This document shows, piece by piece, positions 8,948-17,959 of a stretch of DNA of 63,379 nucleotides (position 1 is the stretch's first letter; every line of letters begins with the position of its first letter). Below the pieces are notes generated by a model that was not told the origin of the DNA, ran no database searches, and saw only the letters and a program-made list of their open reading frames with translations. The stretch is from SKLM01 sp964390305. GTDB lineage: Bacteria > Chloroflexota > Anaerolineae > B4-G1. The DNA lies in assembly GCA_964390305.1 (NCBI GenBank), contig CAYMHT010000004.1:1-63379 (forward strand), given 5' to 3'. The position numbers were made by a program, and so were the translations under genes.

Positions 8948-9211
8948 CTAGGCCCCTTTCTTCAGTGCTTCGTCAAGGTCCTGGCGGTCGAGACGCTGGG
9001 GCGCACCCGATTTCTCTTCACCTGCTTGGGCTGCTTCCTCCACCACGTCTCTGGCTGTGCCGGTATGAACGGTAGGAGCCGAGAAGATGCGGTGTACGTC
9101 TGTGCTTTCACATTCGGGGCATACGATCTCGGAAGGGCGATCCTCCGGTGACATGAACAGGCGCTCGAAACACGCTCCACAGCTCTCGCACTCGTACTCG
9201 TAGATGGGCAT
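8948..9211 (-). CDS. FmdB-family zinc ribbon protein
   Basis: This 87-residue protein starts MPIYEYECESCGACFE and has two CxxC knuckles (C8/C11 and C31/C34) with VCPECES. That is the FmdB/CxxC_CXXC_SSSS regulatory-protein zinc ribbon. The C-terminal half is acidic/Lys-rich and probably disordered. The start is supported by AAGGAGGAGAA directly upstream. Family members are often near amidohydrolase or translation genes, but their biochemical role is unknown. A promoter at 9371-9399 would give a leader of about 150 nt. Confidence 0.9.
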   Translation of the reverse strand: MPIYEYECESCGACFERLFMSPEDRPSEIVCPECESTDVHRIFSAPTVHTGTARDVVEEAAQAGEEKSGAPQRLDRQDLDEALKKGA

Positions 9212-9370
9212 TTCTCCTCCTTGTCTCGCTCTGAACTAGCGGTTTTCGGGTTCAGTGGAACCTCTCCGTTGGACACACGATACGGCCCTACAGAGCGTGC
9301 TCTTCAGACGAAACGAGGGTTGCAGCCGACTGAGCGCGACTTCAACCATCGTCGGCCTTGCATGTCTTCC

Positions 9371-9399
9371 AGTATAGGCTCGTTTGTGTGACGGTGCAA
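9371..9399 (-). promoter_or_regulatory. Minus-strand promoter in the 9212-9513 intergenic region
   Basis: On the minus strand TTGCAC, 17 bases, then TATACT is a good sigma70-type promoter reading toward the FmdB gene. The intergenic stretch (9212-9513) otherwise holds only a perfect 7-bp CCTTCCC/GGGAAGG hairpin with a 5-base loop (9436-9454), downstream of rlmN and without a T-run. I see no gene there. Confidence 0.6.
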
Positions 9400-9513
9400 G
9401 CGGTTGTTGGTCCTTCCTGGCGATGCTGTGACGCGCCTTCCCTGGGTGGGAAGGACGAGCCAGCCGACCCTCTGCAGGCTGCTCGGGTACACTTGCTGGT
9501 CAGCCTCCTTCGG

Positions 9514-10563
9514 CTATTGACATCGGTCTCGCTGCCTGAGTTGACCACATCCGGCCTGGATCGCCACACCGCGCCGCACGCGGATGGTGTACGGCACGTG
9601 CCGCTGATCGAGGATTGCAGCGAAATCCTCGACGGTCTCGCGCCCTGGGCCGGTACCTCCATACGCCGCTGAGGGATTGAGAGGAATCAGATTGACGTGG
9701 GCCAGCATGCCCTGGAGTCGATCGGCCAGAGCGTGCGCCTGTTCCGGCGTGTCATTGACGCCTTCAATCAGGGCCCACTCAAAGCTGACACGTCGACCGG
9801 TGCGCTCGATGTAGGTGGAGCAGGCGTCGAGGAGCGAGTCCAGGGGGTAGCGGCGGTTGACCGGAACCAGGTGATCGCGCAGCTCGTCGGTCGCCGCGTG
9901 CAACGACACAGCGAGCGTGATCTGCAGCCCCTCCCGCGCCAACCGGTGGATCTCTGGCACAAGGCCCACCGTTGAGAGGGTGATGTGGCGCTGGCCCAGC
10001 CGGAATCCGTCGGGGTGACTCAAGCGACGGATAGCCTCGAGAGAGGCCTCGTAGTTAGCCAGCGGTTCGCCCATGCCCATGAGGACCACATTCGTGAGGC
10101 GCTCACCTTCGGCCTGTAGCTCCCGGGCGAAGTAGAGTGCTTGAGCCACGATCTCCCCGCTGGTCAGATCCCGGCGGAAGCCCATCTGACCTGTGGCGCA
10201 GAACGGACAGCCCATCGCGCAGCCGACCTGGGTGGACAGGCAGGCCGTGCGGCGTCGCTCGTACCACATCAGCACGGCCTCGATGGTCTCTCCGTCCGGT
10301 AACCCCAGCAGGTCCTTGCGTGTTCTGCCGTCCTCGGCACGAGCGGTATCGACCACCTGCAGCAGTTGGATCATCGTCCTCTCTGCCAGCTTCTTCCGTA
10401 GCGATTGGGGCAGGTTGGTCATCTCATCAGAAGAGTCGACCAGATGGGCGTACAGCCACTCCCAAACTTGCTCGGCCCGGTAAGGCGGCTCCCCCAAACC
10501 CGTCAGAAACGATTTCAAGGCGTCAAAGTCGAGGTCGTACAGCCGCACTCGTCTGTCAGTCAC
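9514..10563 (-). CDS. rlmN: 23S rRNA A2503 / tRNA A37 C2-methyltransferase RlmN
   Basis: This radical SAM enzyme methylates C2 of adenosine 2503 of 23S rRNA and A37 of some tRNAs. The radical SAM cluster CxxxCxxC is CAMGCPFC, followed by ATGQMGF. The N-terminal helical domain (PYRAEQVWEWLY) is family-specific. The methyl-carrying cysteine lies in AGCGQLR near the C-terminus, so the two-cysteine mechanism is intact. I prefer the GTG at 10563, which overlaps the upstream gene's TGA as GTGA and gives 349 residues. ATG 10581 is possible. The overlap implies translational coupling to the MobA-NagD fusion gene, an unexpected partner. Confidence 0.95.
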   Translation of the reverse strand: MTDRRVRLYDLDFDALKSFLTGLGEPPYRAEQVWEWLYAHLVDSSDEMTNLPQSLRKKLAERTMIQLLQVVDTARAEDGRTRKDLLGLPDGETIEAVLMWYERRRTACLSTQVGCAMGCPFCATGQMGFRRDLTSGEIVAQALYFARELQAEGERLTNVVLMGMGEPLANYEASLEAIRRLSHPDGFRLGQRHITLSTVGLVPEIHRLAREGLQITLAVSLHAATDELRDHLVPVNRRYPLDSLLDACSTYIERTGRRVSFEWALIEGVNDTPEQAHALADRLQGMLAHVNLIPLNPSAAYGGTGPGRETVEDFAAILDQRHVPYTIRVRRGVAIQAGCGQLRQRDRCQ

Positions 10564-11978
10564 TGACCCAGCCCTCTCCATGTTGCCAGCAGTTCGTGGA
10601 TGTCCGCACATATCAGGTCGGGCCTGATCGACGAGGCGCTCACCTCGTCCTGCGTGGCAGCACCTGAGAGGACGAGCAGAGTAGCAAGACCCGCGCGGGA
10701 AGCCCCGACGATGTCGGTCTCAAGTCGGTCGCCGAGCATCGCCGTCGTCTCCGGCGCGGCATCCATGCGACGCAGTGCCTCCCGGTACATCTGCGGCTCT
10801 GGCTTGCCGGTGACGACGGGCTTGAGCCCGGTAGAGGCCTCCAGGGCGGCCAACAGGGCGCCGTTCCCCGGCACCGGTCCTCGTTCAGTGGGCAGGGTGG
10901 CGTCTGGGTTGGTGGCGATGAAGTCCGCACCATCGTGGATCAGAAGCGCGGCTGTAGCCAACTTGTCCCAGGTCAGCTCTCGGTCCCAACCCACGACGAC
11001 GTATTCAGCCTGCGCATCGTCCACGACGAATCCTCGTTCATGCAGTGCCTTTCGAACACCTTCTTCGCCGATCACGTAGACCCTGGAACCTGACGGGGCG
11101 ATATCCGCCAGGTAGGCAGCGGACACCTGAGCCGAGGTCAGTATCGCGTCAACTGGCACCTCCACGCCAAAGCCTGCCAGCTTGGCCACGTATTGCTCCG
11201 GCGTGCGAGTGGAGTTGTTGGTGGCGAGCACGAAGGGAATCTCGCGCTCCTTCAGGAAGGTGAAGAATGCCCCCAGACTACGCATTGGTCGGTCGCCGCG
11301 CCAGAGCACGCCGTCCATATCGATGATCATGTGCCGGATCGCGTTCAGCACCTCATAGTTGGGTTGCCTAGCTGCCGCTGCGTCCCCCTCATAAGCTTTG
11401 AGCAGTTGCTCGTGATCCTCCGGTGTGTCCACGTCCATCAGGGTGTACGGGTCTCGGACGTTGACGGTGGCAACTTCCTGAGGGTGCCGATCGATGACGC
11501 TCCGTCCACCCTCATCCCCTGTGACGGCAGCCAACTCGGGAAAGAATCGGCGCGCGAAGAGAACTGGGGTTCCGCGTTGCCCAGCGTGAATGGGCTGAAC
11601 GATGGACGCCTCCGTCTGCTCGAAACAATCGACCATGGCTCGCAGGAGATCTGAAGTGATCAGTGGCTGGTCGCATTGGAGGAAGATCGCCGCCGCTGCC
11701 TCCGGTGGGACCCCCGCCAGGCCCGTCTGCACGGACGTTGCCAGCCCCTGCTTCCAGCGCCAATTTACCAGTGCTTGCACAGGTCTGTCGCCCAGAGCAG
11801 CACGTGTCTCCGCGGCCTTGCAGCCAAGCACGGGAATGACGGGGTCAAATCCCGCCCGCAAGGCGACGTCAGACACGTGGGCCAGCAGCGGTTTACCCTT
11901 CCATTCGAGGAGTTGCTTACATTGACCAAACCGGGTGGACGCGCCGGCAGCGAGTATGACGGCTGCGACCTGTGTCAA
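10560..11978 (-). CDS. Fusion of a MobA-like nucleotidyltransferase and a NagD-type HAD phosphatase
   Basis: The 472-residue protein has two complete domains. Residues about 1-195 are a MobA/MocA-like NTP transferase: VAAVILAAGASTRFGQCKQLL, then FLQCDQPLIT as the metal-binding site, and DVDTPEDHEQL at the end. Residues about 212-472 are a NagD-like HAD phosphatase. That domain has IIDMDGVLWRG (motif I), LATNNSTRTPEQY (motif II), VVTGKPEPQMYREAL (motif III Lys) and AMLGDRLETDIVGA (motif IV). The start is TTG 11978 with AGGAGG ten bases upstream. The transferase resembles molybdopterin cytidylyltransferases, but sugar-nucleotide synthesis is equally compatible. Both active sites look intact. 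A promoter at 12039-12067 reads into it. Confidence 0.9.
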   Translation of the reverse strand: MTQVAAVILAAGASTRFGQCKQLLEWKGKPLLAHVSDVALRAGFDPVIPVLGCKAAETRAALGDRPVQALVNWRWKQGLATSVQTGLAGVPPEAAAAIFLQCDQPLITSDLLRAMVDCFEQTEASIVQPIHAGQRGTPVLFARRFFPELAAVTGDEGGRSVIDRHPQEVATVNVRDPYTLMDVDTPEDHEQLLKAYEGDAAAARQPNYEVLNAIRHMIIDMDGVLWRGDRPMRSLGAFFTFLKEREIPFVLATNNSTRTPEQYVAKLAGFGVEVPVDAILTSAQVSAAYLADIAPSGSRVYVIGEEGVRKALHERGFVVDDAQAEYVVVGWDRELTWDKLATAALLIHDGADFIATNPDATLPTERGPVPGNGALLAALEASTGLKPVVTGKPEPQMYREALRRMDAAPETTAMLGDRLETDIVGASRAGLATLLVLSGAATQDEVSASSIRPDLICADIHELLATWRGLGQ

Positions 11979-12038
11979 GAGGATGAGTCCTCCTTATTCT
12001 TGCTCACGCATGCGTGACTGGACACCGACTTGCCGGGT

Positions 12039-12067
12039 ATTCTAACGTAATTTGCCCCTCAGTGCAA
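12039..12067 (-). promoter_or_regulatory. Promoter for the MobA-NagD/rlmN operon
   Basis: On the minus strand TTGCAC, 17 bases, then TAGAAT. It lies back to back with the plus-strand promoter at 12072-12100, only 4 bases apart, so both operons share one control region. Confidence 0.7.
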
Positions 12068-12071
12068 CGGC

Positions 12072-12100
12072 TTGCCAGCCCGATTAGGCTAAACTATAAT
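12072..12100 (+). promoter_or_regulatory. Promoter for the glycosylation operon
   Basis: TTGCCA, 17 bases, then TATAAT. The transcript would start near 12107, about 20 nt before the glycosyltransferase ATG. Confidence 0.75.
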
Positions 12101-12127
12101 GCCGTCGGTACTTCCTGGGGGGGCGAT

Positions 12128-12859
12128 ATGAGGTTGTCGGTCATTGTGCCAGTGTACAATGAGATGGACACCATTGCCGAGATCCTGCGGCGGGTGCATG
12201 CTGTCGATCTCACCGTGTCGATCGGCTACGGATCGGAGGCCGGCTCGGCTGTGGAGTTGGAGCGTGAGGTCGTCGTGGTGGACGACGGCTCGACCGACGG
12301 GACCTCTGAGCTTCTGCAGCAGCTTAGGAATGATGCCCGTACGGCCGTGTTGTGGCACGAGCAGAACCAGGGCAAAGGGGCGGCAGTCCGCACGGGGTTG
12401 CAGCGTGCCACCGGTGATATCTTGTTGATCCAGGATGCAGACCTCGAATACGACCCGCGCGATTATCCGTCTCTCCTGCAGCCCATCCTTGAGGGCCGGT
12501 CCGAGGTAGTCTACGGCTCTCGCTTCCGCGGCGGGCCAACCAAGGCGATGTTCTTCTGGCACGCCGTCGGTAATCGTTTCCTTACCTTGGTGACCAACGT
12601 GCTGTACGATTCGATTCTGAGCGATATGGAGACCTGCTACAAAGTCTTCACCCGCGAGGTCGCCGATCAACTCGATCTGAAGGCTTCCGGTTGGGGCTTC
12701 GACCCCGAGATCACGGCCCAGATACTCAAGCTGGGATATCGCATCTACGAAGTTCCCATTACCTATACAGGGCGGGAGGTCGAGGAGGGTAAGAAGATCG
12801 GCTGGCGCGACGGATTGACTGTGCTGTGGACACTCCTCAGGTATCGCTTCAGGCCGTGA
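12128..12859 (+). CDS. Family 2 glycosyltransferase (DPM1/polyprenyl-phosphate sugar synthase-like)
   Basis: This cytosolic-face GT-A enzyme probably transfers a sugar from a nucleotide donor to polyprenyl phosphate. In 243 residues it shows VIVPVYNEMDTIAEIL, VVVVDDGSTDGTSELL, the QNQGKGAAVRTGL loop, and the DXD-like IQDADLEYDP. The acceptor region is GSRFRGG...DMETCYKVFTRE, and there is a WGFDPEIT segment. No C-terminal membrane helices are present, so it is of the soluble DPM1-like type. An insertion between the first two motifs (VSIGYGSEAGSAVELE) is slightly unusual. ATG 12128 lies right after GGGGGGGCG and downstream of a promoter. The next gene starts inside its stop, which suggests it supplies that integral membrane transferase. 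Confidence 0.93.
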   Translation: MRLSVIVPVYNEMDTIAEILRRVHAVDLTVSIGYGSEAGSAVELEREVVVVDDGSTDGTSELLQQLRNDARTAVLWHEQNQGKGAAVRTGLQRATGDILLIQDADLEYDPRDYPSLLQPILEGRSEVVYGSRFRGGPTKAMFFWHAVGNRFLTLVTNVLYDSILSDMETCYKVFTREVADQLDLKASGWGFDPEITAQILKLGYRIYEVPITYTGREVEEGKKIGWRDGLTVLWTLLRYRFRP

Positions 12860-14334
12860 CGGATGATCATCGGAGTGGGTTCCGGTGGGCGTTCGTAGGG
12901 CTGCTATTTCTCGCCTGGGCGCTGCGACTGCCGCCGCTGCTCCAGAGCCCACTTCACCCGGACGAAGCCCTCTATGGCTACTGGGGTCTGCTCATCGGGC
13001 AGGGACGCGATGTCTTGCTCTCAGGCGTTCCCGTCTACAAGCCACCCCTATTGCCCTACACGGTGGCCAGCTCCTTGCTCATCTTCGGCGACACAACCAT
13101 CGCCCTTCGTCTGCCCGGTCTGGTGTGCGGTGTGTTGACCGTGCCCCTTGCCGGTGCCCTGGGTCGCGCGCTATATGACGACCGGTGGATAGGGTGGATG
13201 GCAGCCGTGAGTGTCGCCCTCTCGCCCTTCGCCGTCGTCTTCAGCGGCACGGCATTCCCCGATCCGTTGATGGTTGTTCTCGGCCTGGCTGCCTGCCTGA
13301 CCGCGGTCAGCCATCGGTCAGCGTGGGCTGGCCTCCTGGTTGGACTGAGTTTCGCTGCGAAACAGACTGGGCTGGTGTGGCTGCCGCTCTCCGTTCTGCT
13401 TGGGACCGCCCGTGTCAGCTCCTGGGGGCGGCGTCGTCAGCTGGGTCTCTCAATTCTCATCGGCTGGGCACTGGTTGTCAGTCTCGTGTGCAGCTGGGAT
13501 GCGGCTCGCGTTTCGCGGGGAGCGACCAGTTTCTGGCAGGTCGGCCTGGTTGGCTATGGCGGTCTGCGGCTCATCTGGCCACAGGAGCTCTGGCCTCGCT
13601 TTCAGGAGTGGTTTGGGCTGATGCGTCACCTGTTGGGTTCACCAGCGATCAACGGGCTCCTGTTGGTCGGCTTGCCCGTCTTGATCTCGGACGCTCTCCT
13701 TCGATACCTGGACATACGCCGGACTCCTGTCGACATCCTGCTCGTGTCGTTTGTGCTTGCGTACGTCCTCCTTCACTGGCTCGTGGCCTTTCGCGCCTGG
13801 GATCGGTATCTGCTGCCGCTGGTGCCAGTCCTTGCGGTGCTCCTGGGCCGCATCGTGCGGGGTATCGTGTCGCGGCTCAGGGTTGCGGGTCCCGTCCGGC
13901 GAGTGGCGGTCACTAGTGTGCTGTTGGCAGTCCTCTTGACCCGGCCGGCCCTTCAGGCCAGGGCCGGTCGCTATCCGGTCGGTCAAGAGCGGGCTGCCTA
14001 TGAGGGAACGAAGGAGGTCACCTCGTTCTTTGCTCGCCTACCCGAGGGGTCCGTCGTCTACCATCACTGGCTGGGTTGGCACTATCACTATGCCCTGTGG
14101 AACGTCCCGATCTATCTGGCTTATTGGCCGAACCCCGCGTGGCTGGCCCGGGATGTGCAGGCGTTTGGTGATCGAGAGCCACGCTACATCGCCTTCCCGG
14201 CTTGGGAGTCACCGGCTCGCGTCGAGCGCTGTCTGGACGATGTGGGCTATGCGCTAGACGAGGTGTTGACGGTGGCTCGGCCGGATGGTGGATACTCATT
14301 CACCGTCTATCGCGTCGTACCGTCAGCCGATTGA
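12856..14334 (+). CDS. Integral membrane glycosyltransferase (GT39/ArnT-like)
   Basis: This 492-residue polytopic protein would use a polyprenyl-phosphate sugar and transfer it outside the membrane. The first periplasmic loop carries the acidic HPDEALYGYWG motif, the equivalent of the catalytic DE pair of PMT/ArnT enzymes, followed by GVPVYKPPLLPYTV. About ten hydrophobic segments follow, with SFAAKQTGLVWLPLSVLLG and DRYLLPLVPVLAVLLG. I choose GTG 12856, which overlaps the upstream TGA (GTGA), rather than the upstream GTG at 12826. The C-terminal soluble tail (about 390-492) has HHWLGWHYHYALWNVPIYLAYWP. The product is probably a glycosylated surface protein or lipid. Confidence 0.88.
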   Translation: MTDDHRSGFRWAFVGLLFLAWALRLPPLLQSPLHPDEALYGYWGLLIGQGRDVLLSGVPVYKPPLLPYTVASSLLIFGDTTIALRLPGLVCGVLTVPLAGALGRALYDDRWIGWMAAVSVALSPFAVVFSGTAFPDPLMVVLGLAACLTAVSHRSAWAGLLVGLSFAAKQTGLVWLPLSVLLGTARVSSWGRRRQLGLSILIGWALVVSLVCSWDAARVSRGATSFWQVGLVGYGGLRLIWPQELWPRFQEWFGLMRHLLGSPAINGLLLVGLPVLISDALLRYLDIRRTPVDILLVSFVLAYVLLHWLVAFRAWDRYLLPLVPVLAVLLGRIVRGIVSRLRVAGPVRRVAVTSVLLAVLLTRPALQARAGRYPVGQERAAYEGTKEVTSFFARLPEGSVVYHHWLGWHYHYALWNVPIYLAYWPNPAWLARDVQAFGDREPRYIAFPAWESPARVERCLDDVGYALDEVLTVARPDGGYSFTVYRVVPSAD

Positions 14335-17195
14335 TGTCTCGACACAGCGATCTTCTACGGGACGTGGTTGCCGTCCTGTTTCTGTGGCTCCTTGTCGTCG
14401 GCTTCTTCTGGCGGATCGGCCCTGCCGGCCGGGTCCTGGCGGGAGGAGACGTTTTCACGTACTTCTACCCCTACTGGGCAGAGGCGACGCGCGCGATCAG
14501 GGCTGGCCGACTACCCTTGTGGAACCCCTTTCTCTTTATGGGCGCCCCCTTCCTGGCCAATAGCCAGGTGGGTTTCTTCTACCCTCTCAACTGGCCTCTG
14601 TGGCTCTTGTTTCCGGCGGACCGGTCCGTGCACTTGACGATTGTCCTCCACTTGTGCCTGGCCGCGCTTAACGCCTACCTTTGGGGGCGCAGCTCCCTGC
14701 GTCTCGGACGCCTTGGCGCATGGGCTGTGGGAGCCGTATTCTCGCTGAGTGGCTACCTGGGTACTCAAGCCGAGCACGTCAATCAGCTGCAGGGCCTGGC
14801 ATGGCTGCCCCTCATGTTGATGCTGTACGACCAGCTCTCTGATTCCCGGTCGCGGGCCTCCAGTCGTAGAAAAGCTTTCTTCGGCGTTGCGGCTCTCATT
14901 GGATTGGTGGTGCTCGCTGGTCATACCCAGACGGCGTTCATCTCGCTGTTCGGGTTGGCGGCCTACGGTATTGGGCCGGCGCTCTGGTTTGCGCTTCGCA
15001 ACCGCGACTGGCGCACCGCACTCAGACGGGCCACGTTCTTCGGCCTCACGGTGGCGGTTGGCACAGGGCTGGCGGCGGTGCAGATCGCACCGACCTGGGA
15101 GCTGGCGCAGCGGTCAGTGCGCGCCCGGGGGCTCCCGCTTAGCGAGCGTGTCTCTTTCTCTCTGTCTCCGTTGGATGTCGGGCGTGCCCTCTTGCCTCGG
15201 TTCGCCCGTGCCGTTCCCCCAGACGACATCGAGCACGTCGCCTACCTTGGCATCGCTGGCCTCGCCCTGGCAATTGTCGGACTGACGGTGACCGTTTGTC
15301 GTCGCCGGGAGCAGCGCTCGACCGTCCCGTTCCACAGTCAGTCTGTCGACGTGGGTCTCCTCGTACTCACGTGTGTGGGCCTTTTCTTCGCACTTGGCCT
15401 CTACAATCCGCTCTACTTGCTTTTTGCGCGCTACATTCCGGGCTTCGCTCATTTCCGCGTGCCGGCGCGCTGGTTGGCGCTCTATGTCGTCGGTGCGGCT
15501 GCCTGCGCTGGACGGGGTGTCGAAACGATCTGGAGGGGTGAGCATCTCAGAAAAGGCCCTGTTCTGGCTGTGGTCGTCGCCCTGCTGATCTTGATCCTTT
15601 GGGCTGTCGGGGGGGCCTGGTGGAGCGAGGGACAGGGCCTGGGGTCGGTGGACGTCGTGGCGTGGATGGTTACGGCGGTTGCGGTGGTCGGGATGCTTCT
15701 GGCTGCCGGGCGAGCGCCGCGTCTGGTGGTTCTTGTTCTGCTGGCAACGCTGATTGCCGAGCTCTGCTTGGCGAGCCTCGTGCTTCCACACGCTCGGGCA
15801 ACGGCTCCTCAGGCCTTCACCAGCTTCCGCCCGGCCCTTGCTCATCTGGTGGATCCCGAACCCCGTGACGTCGCGCCTGGAGGACGTTTTCTGAGCATGT
15901 CCGACACCACCTTCGATCCTGGCGATCTCTCCTTGATCGAGACCATCTACGGGCCCCAGCTCACGGCTGAGCAGCTGTACGAGTTTGTGGTTGCCACCAA
16001 GCAGAAGGAGATCGCCAATCCCAATCTGCCGCTCGCCTTCAGGGTGCCGGCGGTGGACGGCTATGACGGCGGTGTGCTCCCGGTGGAGCGCTACGTGATG
16101 CTGCAGCGGCTCCTTCTGCCGGTGGAGGATGTCTCAATTGACGGTCGCCTGCGGGAGAACTTGGCCTCACTGCCTGACGGGCGCTGGCTGAGTCTGTTCA
16201 ACGTGCAGTATCTGGTGACGGACAAGCTGCGGGACGCCTGGATCGCCGATGTCTTCTACGATCTGGAGCATGAGGTGAGGCTATCGGAGCGAGAGAAGGC
16301 ACAAGTGCCACATGTGCCTCGATTCGAGGCCACGGCGGTGGGCCTAGTGTCTCACCTTGAGGGAGCAGTGGAGCTCCCCGAGGGACTGGCAGTGGGCGTC
16401 GTGAGCGTCAGGTTTGACGATGGGACCGTCCGTACCTTCGAGTTGCGCGCAGGGGAACAGGTGCCCAGGACAGCCACCGATCAAGGAGAAGCGGATTGCT
16501 CGGCACACCGCCTGCGCTGGGCGGAGCCCAGTGCGCCGCTGACCATCACACTGGAGGCGACGCTCCCTGAGGGGAGGTGGGTTGTGCGTGGCATGAGTCT
16601 TATCGACGAGCGGACTGGGAGCTTCCAATCGCTGGTGGTATCGGATCGAGGTCGCTTCCGTCTGGTCCATTCTGGCGATGTCAAGATCTACGAAAACCTG
16701 GATGTCTTGCCAAGGGCGTTTGTCGTTCCCAGAGCTCGGGTGGTGGCCAGTGACCAGCGGGCTCTGCGGGGGATGCAGGAACCCGCTTTCGATCCCGTCT
16801 CGGAGCTCATCGTGCACGCTGACGATCCTCCGTGTCGCACTCAGGACCTCGGATGGACGATGTCCTCCGATTCTGCTGTCGGGTCGGACAGAGCTGGCTC
16901 TGTGGATGTGACGATTACCGAGTATTTGGCGGAACGGGTGGTTGTGGAAGTAGAGCTGGACGAACCGGGCTACTTGGTCCTGACCGATGCGTGGCATCCC
17001 GGGTGGCGGGGCATAGTCGATGGCGAGCGGGTGCCGGTATGCCGGGCCGATCTGCTTTTCCGGACCATCGCTCTGGAACCGGGAGAGCACCAGATCGTCT
17101 TCGTCTTTCGTCCGGTCAGCCTGGCGGTAGGGGGGGGCATGAGCGCAATTAGCCTGGCTCTCCTGGTTCTTGTCTCGAGGTGGATCTTTCGCTGA
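14334..17195 (+). CDS. YfhO-family polytopic membrane protein
   Basis: This 953-residue protein has an N-terminal multi-pass region (roughly residues 10-490). It starts with GGDVFTYFYPYWAEATRAIRAGRLPLWNP and continues LFMGAPFLANSQVGFFYPLNW, the YfhO signature. A large extracytoplasmic region follows, and a last TM helix lies near the C-terminus. Before it comes the family tail VLTDAWHPGWRGIVDGERVPV...FRTIALEPGEHQI. Gram-positive YfhO proteins are implicated in glycosylating lipoteichoic acid or other surface polymers, being GT-C-like. ATG 14334 overlaps the upstream TGA, giving a tightly coupled three-gene operon. That fits GT2 (lipid-sugar maker) to GT39 to YfhO as one glycosylation pathway. 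No sugar can be named. Confidence 0.88.
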   Translation: MSRHSDLLRDVVAVLFLWLLVVGFFWRIGPAGRVLAGGDVFTYFYPYWAEATRAIRAGRLPLWNPFLFMGAPFLANSQVGFFYPLNWPLWLLFPADRSVHLTIVLHLCLAALNAYLWGRSSLRLGRLGAWAVGAVFSLSGYLGTQAEHVNQLQGLAWLPLMLMLYDQLSDSRSRASSRRKAFFGVAALIGLVVLAGHTQTAFISLFGLAAYGIGPALWFALRNRDWRTALRRATFFGLTVAVGTGLAAVQIAPTWELAQRSVRARGLPLSERVSFSLSPLDVGRALLPRFARAVPPDDIEHVAYLGIAGLALAIVGLTVTVCRRREQRSTVPFHSQSVDVGLLVLTCVGLFFALGLYNPLYLLFARYIPGFAHFRVPARWLALYVVGAAACAGRGVETIWRGEHLRKGPVLAVVVALLILILWAVGGAWWSEGQGLGSVDVVAWMVTAVAVVGMLLAAGRAPRLVVLVLLATLIAELCLASLVLPHARATAPQAFTSFRPALAHLVDPEPRDVAPGGRFLSMSDTTFDPGDLSLIETIYGPQLTAEQLYEFVVATKQKEIANPNLPLAFRVPAVDGYDGGVLPVERYVMLQRLLLPVEDVSIDGRLRENLASLPDGRWLSLFNVQYLVTDKLRDAWIADVFYDLEHEVRLSEREKAQVPHVPRFEATAVGLVSHLEGAVELPEGLAVGVVSVRFDDGTVRTFELRAGEQVPRTATDQGEADCSAHRLRWAEPSAPLTITLEATLPEGRWVVRGMSLIDERTGSFQSLVVSDRGRFRLVHSGDVKIYENLDVLPRAFVVPRARVVASDQRALRGMQEPAFDPVSELIVHADDPPCRTQDLGWTMSSDSAVGSDRAGSVDVTITEYLAERVVVEVELDEPGYLVLTDAWHPGWRGIVDGERVPVCRADLLFRTIALEPGEHQIVFVFRPVSLAVGGGMSAISLALLVLVSRWIFR

Positions 17196-17206
17196 TGAGT
17201 GCCATA

Positions 17207-17235
17207 TTGCCCAAAGCGGGGGCGGGTGCTATAAT
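17207..17235 (+). promoter_or_regulatory. Promoter for the amaP-like/scpB genes
   Basis: TTGCCC, 17 bases, then TATAAT. The leader to the next ATG is about 80 nt. Confidence 0.7.
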
Positions 17236-17322
17236 CAAGTGCACGCTCGGCCAGCAGGCCGGCCAGCTTCCCGTCTGGAGGAGATGTCCGACATCTCACG
17301 CACTCAACAGGAGGGCTAGACG

Positions 17323-17952
17323 ATGAACACGTTCAACCGTATCGTACTGGTGATTCTGCTGCTCGTCGTGATGGTTCTGTGCTCCTTTGCGTTTGTGGTG
17401 CCGGTGCAGACGCTGCGTGTGCTCGCGCAGCAGGCCAGGGGGATGGCGGACTTCTTTGCGCGCGTCAGACCCGAATTCCGCTTGCCTGTCGGTATCCTTC
17501 TGGCGCTAGTCATAGATCTCGTAGGTATTCTCCTCATCGTTCTTGAGGTGAGGCGACCCGCGCCCCAATCGATCAGTGTAGAGCAAGCGGCCGGGGGCGA
17601 GGTGACGCTCAGCATCGCCTCCGTCGCTGACCAACTCAAGGGCGAGCTCAACCAGCTTCCCGAGGTGCTGCAGGCGAAACCCAAGGTCTCCGCTAAGGGG
17701 AAGGGTGTCGTGGTTGAAGTCGATGCCAAGATAGCAGCCGAGGCAGGGCTGCCGGGCAAGGCCGAGAGAATTGTAGAGACGATTCGCCGCGTGGTCGAGG
17801 AGAAGATGGGCCTCAGGCTGGCCCGTCCGCCCAAGGTCAACATCGAAGCGGTGCGTCAGGCCCCGCCGGCAACTGTGACAGAGCCTTCAGTTGGTCCGTC
17901 GGAAGAACCGGAGCCAAGCGGAGGGAGCGATACGGAAGGCGGTCCGTTCTAG
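17323..17952 (+). CDS. AmaP-like alkaline-shock membrane anchor protein
   Basis: This 209-residue protein has two N-terminal TM helices, about 7-27 and about 56-76 (LPVGILLALVIDLVGILLIVLEV). A cytosolic Asp23/AmaP-like domain follows (ISVEQAAGGEVTLSIASVADQLKGEL...KGKGVVVEVDAKI). The C-terminus is a Pro/Ser/Glu-rich tail. AmaP anchors Asp23 at the membrane in staphylococci. No asp23 is adjacent here. The gene runs into scpB with 7 bases between stop and start. The ATG follows AACAGGAGGGCTAGACG. Confidence 0.8.
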   Translation: MNTFNRIVLVILLLVVMVLCSFAFVVPVQTLRVLAQQARGMADFFARVRPEFRLPVGILLALVIDLVGILLIVLEVRRPAPQSISVEQAAGGEVTLSIASVADQLKGELNQLPEVLQAKPKVSAKGKGVVVEVDAKIAAEAGLPGKAERIVETIRRVVEEKMGLRLARPPKVNIEAVRQAPPATVTEPSVGPSEEPEPSGGSDTEGGPF

Positions 17953-17959
17953 CCATCCT

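Noticed and set aside
14202..14333. N-terminal extension of the YfhO protein
   Set aside because: It overlaps the GT39 gene in another frame. The coupled ATG at 14334 is better.
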